Below are positions 6,875 through 15,760 of a stretch of DNA of 37,893 nt, piece by piece. This DNA is from CAYSJU01 sp964431495. Its GTDB lineage: Bacteria > Omnitrophota > Gorgyraeia > Tantalellales > Tantalellaceae. The stretch spans positions 1-37,893 of the forward strand of contig CAYSJU010000017.1 of assembly GCA_964431495.1 (NCBI GenBank), in the 5' to 3' direction. Both the position numbers and the translations under genes were made by a program. The stretch's first letter is position 1, and every line of letters starts with the position of its first letter. A model generated the notes under the pieces. The model was not told where the DNA came from. It was given only the letters and a program-made list of their open reading frames with translations, and did not search any database.

Positions 6875-8518
6875 ATGGGAAAGAAACTATCGGTGGCGTT
6901 TCTATGGCACATGCACCAGCCGCTTTACAAGGATTTCCTGACCGGGAAGTATTACCTGCCCTGGGTCAGGCTGCACGCGACGTATTCCTACCTGGACATG
7001 ATCTCGATACTGGATGATTTTCCCGGCGCGAGATGCGCTTTTAACCTCACGCCGTCTTTGATGTACCAGCTCCGGGACATAGCCGCGGGCGGCAATGAGC
7101 ATGATGTCTATCTTCAGTTATCCCGGAAGGACGCCTCCCACCTGACGGAAGAGAATAAGTGTTTCATTTTAAAGAATTTCTTTTCATGTAATTTCCCGAC
7201 GATGATATTCCCGATCGAGAGATACAGGGCGCTTTTCTCCAAGAGAGGGGAGCATCTGCGAAAGAAGGAACTGAAAAGAAGGATAAAGCTTTTCAGCGTA
7301 GAGGATTTCAGGGACCTGCAGGTATTTTTTAACCTGGCGTGGTGCGGGTTTACGTTGAAAGAGAAAGACCCGCTTATAAAAGGGCTCCTGGAGAAAGGTT
7401 CAGGATATACGGAGGAAGAAAAGGCACAGCTCTTGAAGCGCCAGAAAGAAGTGGTGGCTTCCATATTACCGGCGTACAGGAAACTGCAGGAGGAGGGAAG
7501 GATAGAGATATCAACAACGCCTTTCTACCACCCCATCTTACCGCTTCTCTGCCGCGGCAGATCAGGGGAAGGCTTTAATTTCAGGAAGGATGCTAAATGG
7601 CACGTAGAAAAAGCTGTAAGCTTTTACGAAGACGTATTTGGCAGAAAACCCGCGGGCATGTGGCCGGCCGAAGGCGGAGTGAGCATGGAGATCATCCCGA
7701 TTCTTGCGTCCGAAGGGATAGAATGGATTGCAACGGATGAAGGGATAATACTGGAAACCTTCAAGAAGAAGAAGGTTACACGAGACGATCTGGTTTTCAG
7801 CCCTTTCAGGGTATCGCGGCTGTTCCGTTGTGGGGTGGATATTGTGTTCAGGGATGTGAATCTTTCCAATGCCATAAGTTTCACGTATTCCGGCATGTCC
7901 CCGGAGCAGGCATCGCATGATTTTTTCAATAATATCATGGGTATAAAGAAGGCGGTGGAAAGACGCAAGGGAGACCACATAGTCTCTGTAATACTGGACG
8001 GAGAGAACCCCTGGATCTATTATCCCGATGGAGGAAAAGAGTTCCTTTCCGGAATATACCGGCTGTTGACCTCGTCTGACAAAGTCGAACTTGTCACTTT
8101 AGGGGAATATTTAAGGACGCATAAAAAAAGAAAAAAGACCGGGGATTTGATAAGCGGATCGTGGATAAACCACGATTTCAAAAAATGGATAGGGTCTCCG
8201 CAGAAGAACAAAGCGTGGGAGTATCTCCTGAAGGCAAGGGAGGAGATGTTCAGGGACGGGGAGCCCTCGCAAGCGGCGCTGGAGGAACTTTATATCGCCG
8301 AAGGGAGTGACTGGTTCTGGTGGTATGACGAGTTCGGGACCGAACTGAATTATGTGTTTGATGAACTGTTCAGAATGCATCTCGCGAATATTTACCGGAT
8401 CATGGATAAAGATGTCCCTGGTTATCTGAAAGAACCCATATATTTAACGGAAGGCCTGCCTGTCAGGGAAAAGAAAGAAGATCATTTTTCACAGGACAGG
8501 CGGGGTGAACTGCGATAA
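6875..8518 (+). CDS. GH57 family glycoside hydrolase (alpha-amylase/glucanotransferase type)
   Basis: The 547-residue protein has the GH57 landmarks in order: WHMHQP with H12 and H14 near the N-terminus, the nucleophile E266 in GMWPAEGG, and the acid/base D375 in VILDGENPW. These enzymes cut or transfer alpha-1,4 glucan chains using a retaining mechanism in a (beta/alpha)7 barrel. No signal peptide is visible, so it acts in the cytoplasm, in keeping with the glycogen genes that follow. The ATG has no clear ribosome-binding site; TATATT lies about 9 nt upstream, so a leaderless mRNA is possible. Amylase, pullulanase and 4-alpha-glucanotransferase activities cannot be separated from sequence here. 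Confidence 0.88.
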   Translation: MGKKLSVAFLWHMHQPLYKDFLTGKYYLPWVRLHATYSYLDMISILDDFPGARCAFNLTPSLMYQLRDIAAGGNEHDVYLQLSRKDASHLTEENKCFILKNFFSCNFPTMIFPIERYRALFSKRGEHLRKKELKRRIKLFSVEDFRDLQVFFNLAWCGFTLKEKDPLIKGLLEKGSGYTEEEKAQLLKRQKEVVASILPAYRKLQEEGRIEISTTPFYHPILPLLCRGRSGEGFNFRKDAKWHVEKAVSFYEDVFGRKPAGMWPAEGGVSMEIIPILASEGIEWIATDEGIILETFKKKKVTRDDLVFSPFRVSRLFRCGVDIVFRDVNLSNAISFTYSGMSPEQASHDFFNNIMGIKKAVERRKGDHIVSVILDGENPWIYYPDGGKEFLSGIYRLLTSSDKVELVTLGEYLRTHKKRKKTGDLISGSWINHDFKKWIGSPQKNKAWEYLLKAREEMFRDGEPSQAALEELYIAEGSDWFWWYDEFGTELNYVFDELFRMHLANIYRIMDKDVPGYLKEPIYLTEGLPVREKKEDHFSQDRRGELR

Positions 8519-8542
8519 GATAAATTCGTGAAGGAAGGAGAA

Positions 8543-10006
8543 ATGGACGTATCCCTGAAGATCCTTTTTGTATCTTCGGAAATATTCCCGTTCGCTAAGA
8601 CAGGCGGGCTGGCCGATGTTTCCAGGAGCCTTCCCAAGGCGCTGGCGTCTCTCGGGCATGATGTCAGGAGCATCATGCCGTTTTACGGATGCGTGTCCAA
8701 AGGCGGCTTTGAGATCAAAAAGCTGTCCGGTAATATCAGGAACCCGCTTTCCGGCATGATATTCGGGTTTGACCTTTTTGCCAATCGCTCGGACGGTTTG
8801 ACCACGTATTTTGTGCAGAACAAAAAATATTTTTCAAGAAAAGAACTGTACGGGACATCAAGGGGAGATTACGCGGACAGCGCCCTGCGTTTCAGTTTTT
8901 TTTCCAAGGCAGTGCTCGCCGCTCTTGAAAATCTCCAATTCAAGCCGGATATAATACATTGCAACGACTGGCCGACCGCGCTCATCCCTTTTTATCTGAA
9001 ATACAAGCTCGGTGATGATGTTTTTTTTCAGGACGTAAAGTCCCTTTTTACCATCCACAACATGGCTTACCAGGGTGTATTCGACAAAATATTCATGAAA
9101 GCGATAGGTGTTCCCGGGGATCTTTATAACATGGCCGGTGCGGGGTTCTACGGGAAGATCAACTTCATGAAGGCCGGCATAATTTATGCCGACGTGATAA
9201 ACACCGTAAGCAGACGTTACGCAAGCGAGATAATGACGCCCGAATTCGGGTGCGGGCTGGAGGGGCTCCTCGAGACCAGGGAAAACGAGCTTTTCGGCAT
9301 ACTGAACGGCGTCGATTACACGCAGTGGAGTCCAGAGAATGACAGGTATATAAAGGTGAATTACGGTCCGGGCAGCATTGAGAATAAAAAGGCCTGCAAG
9401 AAAGATCTTCTGGAGCATACGGGCCTGCCGGTCCATGAGGGCAGGCCCCTGATAGGTTGCGTTACCAGGCTGGTGCGGCAGAAAGGGATGGATCTTCTGG
9501 CCGGGATAATGGATGAATTAAAACAGATGGATATCGGTGTGGTCGTGCTCGGCACTGGCGAGGACTACTACAACAGAATATTTAAAGACCTGGCCAGGCG
9601 ATATCCAGCGAATGTCAGTGTCCACCAGGAATTCAACGATGAACTCGCTCACAAGATAGAGGCCGGCTGCGATATGTTCGTAATGCCGTCGCGGTACGAA
9701 CCCTGCGGGCTCAATCAGATGTACAGCATAAAATACGGGACAATCCCGATTGTAAGGGCCACAGGCGGGCTTGACGACGCTATTATAGATATTGACGAGA
9801 ACAGAAAGAGAAGCAATGGTTTTAAGTTCACCCCCCAGACCAAGGAAGCCCTGCTGGAGGCCGTTAAAAGGGCGGTTTCCGCGTATGAGCATAAAGGTCA
9901 ATGGAGAAAACTGATGATCCGCGCAATGTCTTATGATTTTTCGTGGGAGCGTTCCGCCGCCGAATACGGGAGACTTTACCGCAGGATGTTAATAAAAAAA
10001 GAGTGA
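8543..10006 (+). CDS. glgA: Glycogen synthase (ADP-glucose type, GT5)
   Basis: The enzyme extends alpha-1,4 glucan chains from ADP-glucose. The 487-residue GT-B protein starts with ILFVSSEIFPFAKTGGLADV; the KTGGL loop binds the nucleotide sugar. Other GT5 features are HCNDWPTALIP, TIHNMAYQGVF, the GILNGVDYTQWSP stretch, the domain linker with TRLVRQKG, and MPSRYEPCGLNQMYSIKYGT with the paired acidic region. I prefer ATG 8543 (AAGGAAGGAG directly upstream) to the GTG at 8528, which has none. It lies 24 nt after the GH57 gene and almost certainly shares its operon. The length is normal for the family. Confidence 0.95.
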   Translation: MDVSLKILFVSSEIFPFAKTGGLADVSRSLPKALASLGHDVRSIMPFYGCVSKGGFEIKKLSGNIRNPLSGMIFGFDLFANRSDGLTTYFVQNKKYFSRKELYGTSRGDYADSALRFSFFSKAVLAALENLQFKPDIIHCNDWPTALIPFYLKYKLGDDVFFQDVKSLFTIHNMAYQGVFDKIFMKAIGVPGDLYNMAGAGFYGKINFMKAGIIYADVINTVSRRYASEIMTPEFGCGLEGLLETRENELFGILNGVDYTQWSPENDRYIKVNYGPGSIENKKACKKDLLEHTGLPVHEGRPLIGCVTRLVRQKGMDLLAGIMDELKQMDIGVVVLGTGEDYYNRIFKDLARRYPANVSVHQEFNDELAHKIEAGCDMFVMPSRYEPCGLNQMYSIKYGTIPIVRATGGLDDAIIDIDENRKRSNGFKFTPQTKEALLEAVKRAVSAYEHKGQWRKLMIRAMSYDFSWERSAAEYGRLYRRMLIKKE

Positions 10007-10018
10007 CTCAGATTTTTA

Positions 10019-10047
10019 TTGAACTTTTTAAAATAGGGGGTTATAAT
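10019..10047 (+). promoter_or_regulatory. Sigma-70-type promoter for the second half of the glycogen cluster
   Basis: TTGAAC (10019-10024), a 17-nt spacer and a perfect TATAAT (10042-10047) lie about 65 nt upstream of the DUF4912 gene. This implies that the branching-enzyme and glgC part can be transcribed independently of glgA. Confidence 0.6.
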
Positions 10048-10111
10048 TTTCCTGGTCATATATATTCATAAGGGGATAAATTATTAGCATCCCGTGCTTG
10101 CAGGAGGGAGA

Positions 10112-10747
10112 ATGGGTTTGTCGAGTTATATCTTCGCGACGGGACACCGGGACGAAGAAAAAAAGATAGAACCGATCAAGGATTTTCCGATCCCTTCGGG
10201 CTATGGTGACAACAAGATAGTGCTGATGGTAAGGGACCCGTGGACACTCTACGCGTACTGGGAGATAAGGAAGGACGTAGAAGACAGGGTCAGGGAGGAT
10301 ATGCGCAAGAAAGGCCTCGCCGCTTCGGCGAGCATACTCAGGGTGTATGACGCCACCGAAGGCGATCCTGACGCGAACCCGCGGATCGTTTCCGATTTTG
10401 AATTAAAGGACTGGGCGAACAACTGGTACGTTCATGTCGGTGATGCCGGGAGAAGATGGATGGTGGATATAGGGATCCTCTGCGCGTCCGGAGAGTTCTT
10501 CCGCCTGGCCAGGTCCAATATAGTGGAAGCTCCTTCCTGCGGCATGTCAGATGTGATCGATGAGGAATGGATGTGCCAAGATGACCTGTATTACAGGATG
10601 TTCGCGATCGCGGGTGGATACGGAATGGGGACAAGTTCGCTTGAGATGAAAGGGATACTGCAACGCCATCTCAAAAGCTGGTTATCGTCCGGTGGAGTAA
10701 CATCGGGCATGTTTGACAGCGCCAGTCTTTCACAGGACAGAAAGTAG
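10112..10747 (+). CDS. DUF4912 domain protein next to the branching enzyme
   Basis: The 211-residue protein matches the DUF4912 pattern: a GYGDNKIVLMVRDPWTLYAYWEI core (about 25-50), then a beta-rich stretch with DWANNWYVHVGDAGRRWMVDIG. The domain looks like a small beta-sandwich or carbohydrate-module-like fold and is often found beside GH57 branching enzymes, which supports a role in glucan handling; this is inference. The start at ATG 10112 has AGGAGG about 4 nt upstream, better than the GTG at 10094. The branching-enzyme ATG follows its stop codon after 2 nt. Its biochemical function is not known to me. Confidence 0.75.
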   Translation: MGLSSYIFATGHRDEEKKIEPIKDFPIPSGYGDNKIVLMVRDPWTLYAYWEIRKDVEDRVREDMRKKGLAASASILRVYDATEGDPDANPRIVSDFELKDWANNWYVHVGDAGRRWMVDIGILCASGEFFRLARSNIVEAPSCGMSDVIDEEWMCQDDLYYRMFAIAGGYGMGTSSLEMKGILQRHLKSWLSSGGVTSGMFDSASLSQDRK

Positions 10748-10749
10748 AT

Positions 10750-12330
10750 ATGGCAAAAGGTTATTTAGCTCTAGTATTACACGCTCACTTACCGTTTATA
10801 AGGCACCCGGAATATGAAAGTTTTCTTGAAGAGAACTGGCTGTTCGAAGCCGTTACCGATACGTATATTCCCCTCATAAACATTTTTGACGGCCTTATTG
10901 ACGATGGCGTTGATTTCCGCGTAACCGTTTCGCTTAGCCCGACCCTGATATCCATGCTCCGCGATGAGCTGCTCGTATCGAGGTATCTGGCACATCTGGA
11001 TAAACTTATCACCCTTTCGGGCTCCGAGATCGAAAGAACGCGGTCCGATGAGCGGTTCAACAAACTGGCCGTGATGTATCATGAAAAATATAATAACGCG
11101 AAGCACGTGTTTTCCGGGAAATACGGGAACGATATAACGCGCGCCTTCAAGAAATTTCAGGATCTCGGGAAAGTAGAGGTCATCACCTGCGGAGGCACCC
11201 ATGGATATCTGCCGCTCATGGACCTGTATAGGCCCGCTGTCAGGGCGCAGATAAAGATCGCGGTCGACACCTACAGGAATACCTTCGGGGACACTCCAAA
11301 AGGCATATGGCTGCCGGAATGCGGATATCAGCCGGGGCATGATGAGATACTCAAAGAGTTTGGAATAAAATATTTCTTCGTGGAGTCCCACGGGATCCTT
11401 TTCGGAACACCGAGGCCTAAATACGGGGTGTACAGCCCGTATCTGTGCAAGTCGGGTGTCGCGGCTCTCGGAAGGGATATGCAAAGTTCAAAAGCGGTGT
11501 GGAGTTCCAAGGAAGGGTATCCAGGCGATCACAATTACCGGGAATATTACAGGGACATAGGGTTTGACCTGGATTATGATTACGTCAAGCCGTTCATCAA
11601 CCACTGCGGGACGCGCATAAACACCGGCATAAAGTATTACAGGATCACCGGTGAAACGGATCATAAGGAGCTTTATGACAGGAAAGTGGCGATGGATACC
11701 GCGGCTGTCCACGCGGGAAATTTCATGTTCAACAGAGAAAAGCAGGTGGAACATCTTGCCGGGTTGATGGACAGGACGCCGATAGTGGTCTCGCCTTACG
11801 ACGCTGAACTCTTCGGCCACTGGTGGTTTGAAGGGCCCGAATGGCTCGGGTTTCTTTTGAGGAAGATCCATTTTGACCAGGACACGATCAAGACGATAAC
11901 TCCGGGGGAATTCCTTTGCCTGTATGACAGGTATCCCGTTATACAGCCTTCCATGTCGAGCTGGGGCTATAAAGGGTACAGCGAAGTATGGCTGGACGGC
12001 TCTAATGACTGGATCTACAGGCATCTTCACAAAATGGTCGAGTATATGTCAAAGGCGGCGAAAGACTACGAGAACCCTTCGGAGCTGGACATGCGCGCGC
12101 TGAACCAGATGGCGAGAGAGCTTCTGCTCGCCCAGTCAAGTGACTGGGCCTTTATCATGAAGACCGGGACATTTGTGGAGTATGCGGTAAACAGGACCCG
12201 GGAGCATATAGGGAGGTTCCTGGCTTTGCATGACCAGTTAAGGAACGGGAACATTGATATGAAAATGCTTGAAGAGGCGGAACAGAAATATAATCTGTTT
12301 AAAGATATCGATTACAGGATGTACGCCTGA
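10750..12330 (+). CDS. 1,4-alpha-glucan branching enzyme, GH57 type
   Basis: The enzyme transfers cut alpha-1,4 chains to O6 to create branch points in glycogen. The 526-residue protein starts with LVLHAHLPF (H11, H13), then has CGGTHGYLPL, the nucleophile E190 in IWLPECGYQPG and the acid/base D351 in SPYDAELFGHWWFEGPEW, the signature set of the TK1436/TTHA1902 branching enzymes. The C-terminal part (SSWGYKGYSEVWLDGSNDW and the helical DUF1957 region) is present at full length. It starts 2 nt after the DUF4912 gene. There is no signal peptide. No GH13-type GlgB is present in the window, so this probably supplies branching for the glgA/glgC products. Confidence 0.93.
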   Translation: MAKGYLALVLHAHLPFIRHPEYESFLEENWLFEAVTDTYIPLINIFDGLIDDGVDFRVTVSLSPTLISMLRDELLVSRYLAHLDKLITLSGSEIERTRSDERFNKLAVMYHEKYNNAKHVFSGKYGNDITRAFKKFQDLGKVEVITCGGTHGYLPLMDLYRPAVRAQIKIAVDTYRNTFGDTPKGIWLPECGYQPGHDEILKEFGIKYFFVESHGILFGTPRPKYGVYSPYLCKSGVAALGRDMQSSKAVWSSKEGYPGDHNYREYYRDIGFDLDYDYVKPFINHCGTRINTGIKYYRITGETDHKELYDRKVAMDTAAVHAGNFMFNREKQVEHLAGLMDRTPIVVSPYDAELFGHWWFEGPEWLGFLLRKIHFDQDTIKTITPGEFLCLYDRYPVIQPSMSSWGYKGYSEVWLDGSNDWIYRHLHKMVEYMSKAAKDYENPSELDMRALNQMARELLLAQSSDWAFIMKTGTFVEYAVNRTREHIGRFLALHDQLRNGNIDMKMLEEAEQKYNLFKDIDYRMYA

Positions 12331-12366
12331 GAAGGCGGGCCGGACAAAAAAAGGAGGGAAGAAAGA

Positions 12367-12612
12367 ATGTTCATCAGGAAGAGAGCAGGTAAAACAGTGA
12401 AGAAAAGCAAGACAGCAAGCACTGAAAAGACTACTCCCGTCAGAGGAAAGACAACGAAAGTCAAGGATGATGAATTCATCTCAATGGTCCAGAAGAAAGC
12501 GTATGAGTTTTATATCGAAAGAGGCGGAGAGCATGGCAGTGACCGGGCCGACTGGTACAGGGCCGAGCAAGAGGTTGAAAAGGGCATACAAGGCGGCATA
12601 GAAGTGGCATAA
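12367..12612 (+). CDS. Small DUF2934 domain protein
   Basis: This 81-residue protein has a Lys/Thr-rich basic N-terminus (about 1-35) and a DUF2934 helix pair (about 40-70: AYEFYIERGGEHGSDRADWYRAEQEV matched in pieces, with the typical Ala-Tyr-x-x-Tyr, Gly and Asp-Trp-x-x-Ala-Glu residues). The domain is widespread in bacteria and has no assigned function. AAGGAGGG precedes the ATG, and glgC starts 11 nt after its stop, so it is embedded in the glycogen operon. A regulatory or adaptor role is possible but not shown. Confidence 0.75.
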   Translation: MFIRKRAGKTVKKSKTASTEKTTPVRGKTTKVKDDEFISMVQKKAYEFYIERGGEHGSDRADWYRAEQEVEKGIQGGIEVA

Positions 12613-12623
12613 GGAGTAGGACC

Positions 12624-13886
12624 ATGGATAGTATGAAAGAAGTTTTGTGCGTTATTTTAGGCGGAGGAAGGGGAACAAGGCTTTATCCTCTCACCAAGGA
12701 GAGGTGTAAGCCCGCTGTCCCTTTGTTCGGAAAACACAGGCTGATAGACATCCCCATCAGCAATTGTCTTAATTCGGACCTGAGGAAGATATATATCCTT
12801 ACTCAGTTCAATTCGGAATCATTGAACAAACACGTGACCCGCACGTTTAAGATGGAGCCTTTCTCAAAGGGTTTTGTCGAGATCATGGCGGCCGAGCAAT
12901 CAATGGAGAGCACCAACTGGTTCCAGGGGACAGCGGACGCTGTAAGAAGGTGCATGAAACACTTCAATGACCCGTATATCAAGTATATCCTTATACTTTC
13001 AGGGGACCAGCTTTATAATCTGAACCTGAGGGATATAATAAGATACCATGTTGATAAAAAGGCCGAGGTGACAGTGGCCTGCAACTGCATCCCGCCTGAG
13101 AAGACTTCCAGCTTCGGAGTGATGGCGATCGACAACGACCGAAGAATAAAAGATTTCATCGAGAAACCGAAGGAAATATCAGAGATAAAGGACATGGCGG
13201 TCACCCACGATGGAAAGATGTTCTACCTGGGATCGATGGGCATATACATGTTCAGCAAAGACGCTCTTACGGATCTTCTTGCAAAGGACTATGAAGTGGA
13301 TTTCGGGAAAGAGATCATCCCTGACGCGATACGGTCAAAAGCCACTTACGCTTACATGTTCGACGGATACTGGAGGGATATCGGGACAATAAAGACCTTT
13401 TATGAGGAAAATCTCATGTTGACCGAATCTCTCCCTCCACTTGACATGTTCAATGAGACATGGCAGATATTCACAAGGCCCAGATTCCTCCCGCCCGCGA
13501 AGTTCGAGAATAGTTCTATAGTGAAAAGCATTGTGGCTGAGGGATCCGTCATCCTTTCAGCCGGGATCGTCCATTCCATAATAGGTCTCAGAATGCGGGT
13601 CGGTTCAGGGACCAACATAAAGGACACCATTGCCATGGGAAGCGATTATTACGAGACAGTGGACCAGATAAACGAAAGTATCGCCAACGGAATACCATTA
13701 CTCGGGGTGGGGGAGAATTGTCAGATAGAGAAGGCTATAATCGATAAGAACGTCAGGATAGGCGACAATGTCAAGATCATAAACGAGAAAAACGCGGACG
13801 ATTACGACGGACCGAACTACTGTATAAGGGACGGTATAGTCGTTATAAGCAAGAAAACGGTTATCCCTTCCGGGACAGTTATCTGA
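12624..13886 (+). CDS. glgC: Glucose-1-phosphate adenylyltransferase (ADP-glucose pyrophosphorylase)
   Basis: The enzyme makes ADP-glucose from glucose 1-phosphate and ATP, the committed step of glycogen synthesis. The 420-residue protein carries the nucleotidyltransferase loop VILGGGRGTRLYPLT, the KPAVP element, NWFQGTADAVRR, LSGDQLY and the FIEKPKE substrate-binding motif, followed by a left-handed beta-helix domain (about 300-420) with hexapeptide-like repeats. Features such as PISNCLNSD and the overall length resemble the plant/cyanobacterial branch as much as the E. coli type. It follows the DUF2934 gene by 11 nt and its TGA overlaps the next ATG by one base. Confidence 0.95.
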   Translation: MDSMKEVLCVILGGGRGTRLYPLTKERCKPAVPLFGKHRLIDIPISNCLNSDLRKIYILTQFNSESLNKHVTRTFKMEPFSKGFVEIMAAEQSMESTNWFQGTADAVRRCMKHFNDPYIKYILILSGDQLYNLNLRDIIRYHVDKKAEVTVACNCIPPEKTSSFGVMAIDNDRRIKDFIEKPKEISEIKDMAVTHDGKMFYLGSMGIYMFSKDALTDLLAKDYEVDFGKEIIPDAIRSKATYAYMFDGYWRDIGTIKTFYEENLMLTESLPPLDMFNETWQIFTRPRFLPPAKFENSSIVKSIVAEGSVILSAGIVHSIIGLRMRVGSGTNIKDTIAMGSDYYETVDQINESIANGIPLLGVGENCQIEKAIIDKNVRIGDNVKIINEKNADDYDGPNYCIRDGIVVISKKTVIPSGTVI

Positions 13887-14644
13887 TGGATACATTCACG
13901 CTGACCATTATCTTTATTGCCGCGTGCACGGTTATCGGCGCGTTTATCAAGGGCAGGACGAAAGACAGTTGCCTGAAGAAATTTTCAGGTTATCCTGTCG
14001 TCCTTGAAAAAAAGGACGGCAAGAGGGTCTGGGGAAAGTTCTGTCCCGAGAACGCGTGCATGGAACTTGTTTATGACAAGCCTTATTCAGGGCCGACCCA
14101 TACTCACCTGGAGACGAGTTTTATCCAGTATAAGAGCGAATACGGCGATATCTTCTCGCTTATCCGGTATATTGATAGACTTGATGCGGAGCAGATGAAA
14201 GCAAGGGCGGAAGACCTGGAAAAAGCGATCAATCCCGGCTGGTATTCAAAAGTTTCCCGGAGGACGCGCAATGTTATCGGCACGGTGCGGGATTCTTTTA
14301 CGGAAGTGATCAACCTTTTTATCGGACGCTTAAAAACCGCGACTCCTGCCGGCAAGCTGCTCGAGGGCCAGGATAAATATGTCGCAAATATACAGGAGCA
14401 GGGGATTTCTGCCATTGGGATGTCTTATGAACCTATACTGGAAAAATACATAGGGAAAAAAGCCGTTCTGGCTTTGATGCGGGGCGATAAAAAGGAGGAG
14501 TATTCGGGGGTACTTGAAGAATATACACCGGAGTTCATCTGTATACTCGACACGGAGTATAAAAGCCCGGATGACAAGGCAGCCCGCAGGGCGGATCTTG
14601 TGGTCCCCCGCGGCGTGGGTATTGTCAGGCACGCTGGTCCGTAA
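13886..14644 (+). CDS. Unknown membrane-anchored protein coupled to glgC
   Basis: The 252-residue protein starts within the glgC stop codon (TGATG), so its translation is coupled. Residues about 5-24 form one membrane helix (LTIIFIAACTVIGAFIKG). Two regions look like small beta-barrels of Sm or SH3 type: about 33-60 (PVVLEKKDGKRVWGKFCPEN) and about 190-215 (KKAVLALMRGDKKEEYSGVL). Between them lies a charged helical part with SKVSRRTRNVIGTVRDSFTEV. The paired modules could bind nucleic acid or act as a scaffold. I do not recognise the family. Its place suggests a link to glycogen metabolism, but coupling could also be incidental. Confidence 0.7.
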   Translation: MDTFTLTIIFIAACTVIGAFIKGRTKDSCLKKFSGYPVVLEKKDGKRVWGKFCPENACMELVYDKPYSGPTHTHLETSFIQYKSEYGDIFSLIRYIDRLDAEQMKARAEDLEKAINPGWYSKVSRRTRNVIGTVRDSFTEVINLFIGRLKTATPAGKLLEGQDKYVANIQEQGISAIGMSYEPILEKYIGKKAVLALMRGDKKEEYSGVLEEYTPEFICILDTEYKSPDDKAARRADLVVPRGVGIVRHAGP

Positions 14645-14654
14645 AGATGAACCA

Positions 14655-15248
14655 ATGAAGGTATTAGGCATATGCGGAAGCCCCAGGGAGGGCGGGAATA
14701 CTGACGTCCTGCTGGATAAGGCACTGAAGGGAGCCAGGGAGGGAGGAGCTGAGACAGAGAAGATCGTCTTGAATGAACTCCGGTTTTCTCCATGCCAGGA
14801 ATGCGAGAATATGCCGGGTGATGGCAGCTGTATTATTAACGATGATATGCAGCTGGTCTATAAAAAGATAGAAGAAGCAGATGTCCTGATACTGGCCTCT
14901 CCCATATTCTTCGGAAGCCTTAGCGCCCAGACAAAGATGATGATAGACCGTTTCCAGTGTCTCTGGCGCGCGAAATATATACTAAAAAGCGTTGGAATGC
15001 CGACTAAAAAAAAGAAGGGCGCCTTTCTGTGCGTGTCAGCAGGGACACTGGAAGATTTTTTTGATAATGCCAGGTCCATAGTTAAAAACTTTTTCGCGAC
15101 CGTCGGTCACGGGTATAATGAAGAGGTCTGGTGTCCCGGTGTCGAAAAGAAAGGCGATATATTGAAAAAGACCGATCTTCTCCAGACCTCCTTTGAAACC
15201 GGTAAAAAGCTCGCTACCGGCCATGGTAAAGTGGGCGGGACGGTATGA
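14655..15248 (+). CDS. Flavodoxin-fold NAD(P)H-dependent FMN reductase
   Basis: The 197-residue protein begins MKVLGICGSPREGGNTDVLL, the phosphate-binding loop of the iron-sulfur flavoprotein/NADPH-dependent FMN reductase family. CQECENMPGDGSC follows (a compact Cys motif seen in that family), then ASPIFFGSLSAQTKMMIDR, which contacts the flavin. I place the start at ATG 14655; a longer open frame upstream overlaps the previous gene in another frame. TGA at 15246 overlaps the ATG of the nicotinamidase gene (ATGA), which suggests a shared operon with NAD salvage. It is probably a cytoplasmic electron-transfer or quinone/nitro-reductase-like enzyme; the exact substrate is unknown. Confidence 0.85.
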   Translation: MKVLGICGSPREGGNTDVLLDKALKGAREGGAETEKIVLNELRFSPCQECENMPGDGSCIINDDMQLVYKKIEEADVLILASPIFFGSLSAQTKMMIDRFQCLWRAKYILKSVGMPTKKKKGAFLCVSAGTLEDFFDNARSIVKNFFATVGHGYNEEVWCPGVEKKGDILKKTDLLQTSFETGKKLATGHGKVGGTV

Positions 15249-15760
15249 AGGTGCTTTTGATCAGCGATATGCTGAAGGATTTCATGGAAGAGGGTGGCGC
15301 TTTGTACTGCGGGGAAGAAAGCAGGAAGATCATTCCATTTATAAAAGAAAAGACAGACGAATGCAGAAAGTCAGGGTGCAAGGTCATATATATGTGTGAC
15401 GCGCATGCTGACGATGACAAGGAATTCCGGATGTTCGGCGCTCATGCCGTGAAGGGTTCGGAAGGAGCAAAGATCATCGAGGAGTTGTGTCCGGAGGAAG
15501 TGGATATTATTGTAGAGAAGACGACTCTCAGCGCTTTTCATAATACTGGGCTTGACCGGATCTTAAAAAAATTGGAGCCCGACGAGGTAGATGTTGTCGG
15601 TGTCTGTGCCTCCATATGCGTTATGGACGCGGTGGGAGCGTTGATGGTGCGGGGATATAAGGTCGTTGTTTACAGGGATGGTATCGCGGATTTCGACCGG
15701 GAAGCGCATGGTTTCGCCTTGAAGAGGATGGAAAGGGTCTACGGCGCGGAGATAAGATAA
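15245..15760 (+). CDS. Nicotinamidase-like cysteine hydrolase (isochorismatase family)
   Basis: Predicted to hydrolyse nicotinamide to nicotinate and ammonia. The 171-residue Rossmann-like protein has the expected triad: D8 in LISDMLKDF, K92 in IIVEKTTLSAF and C125 in GVCASICVMDA, plus D52 and H54 (MCDAHADDD) in the metal-site position of PncA. Only pyrazinamidase/nicotinamidase and related amidases share this set. Its stop codon abuts the ATG of a nicotinate phosphoribosyltransferase gene, which makes the nicotinamidase reading much more likely than a generic isochorismatase. The start overlaps the preceding gene by 4 nt. Confidence 0.87.
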   Translation: MKVLLISDMLKDFMEEGGALYCGEESRKIIPFIKEKTDECRKSGCKVIYMCDAHADDDKEFRMFGAHAVKGSEGAKIIEELCPEEVDIIVEKTTLSAFHNTGLDRILKKLEPDEVDVVGVCASICVMDAVGALMVRGYKVVVYRDGIADFDREAHGFALKRMERVYGAEIR

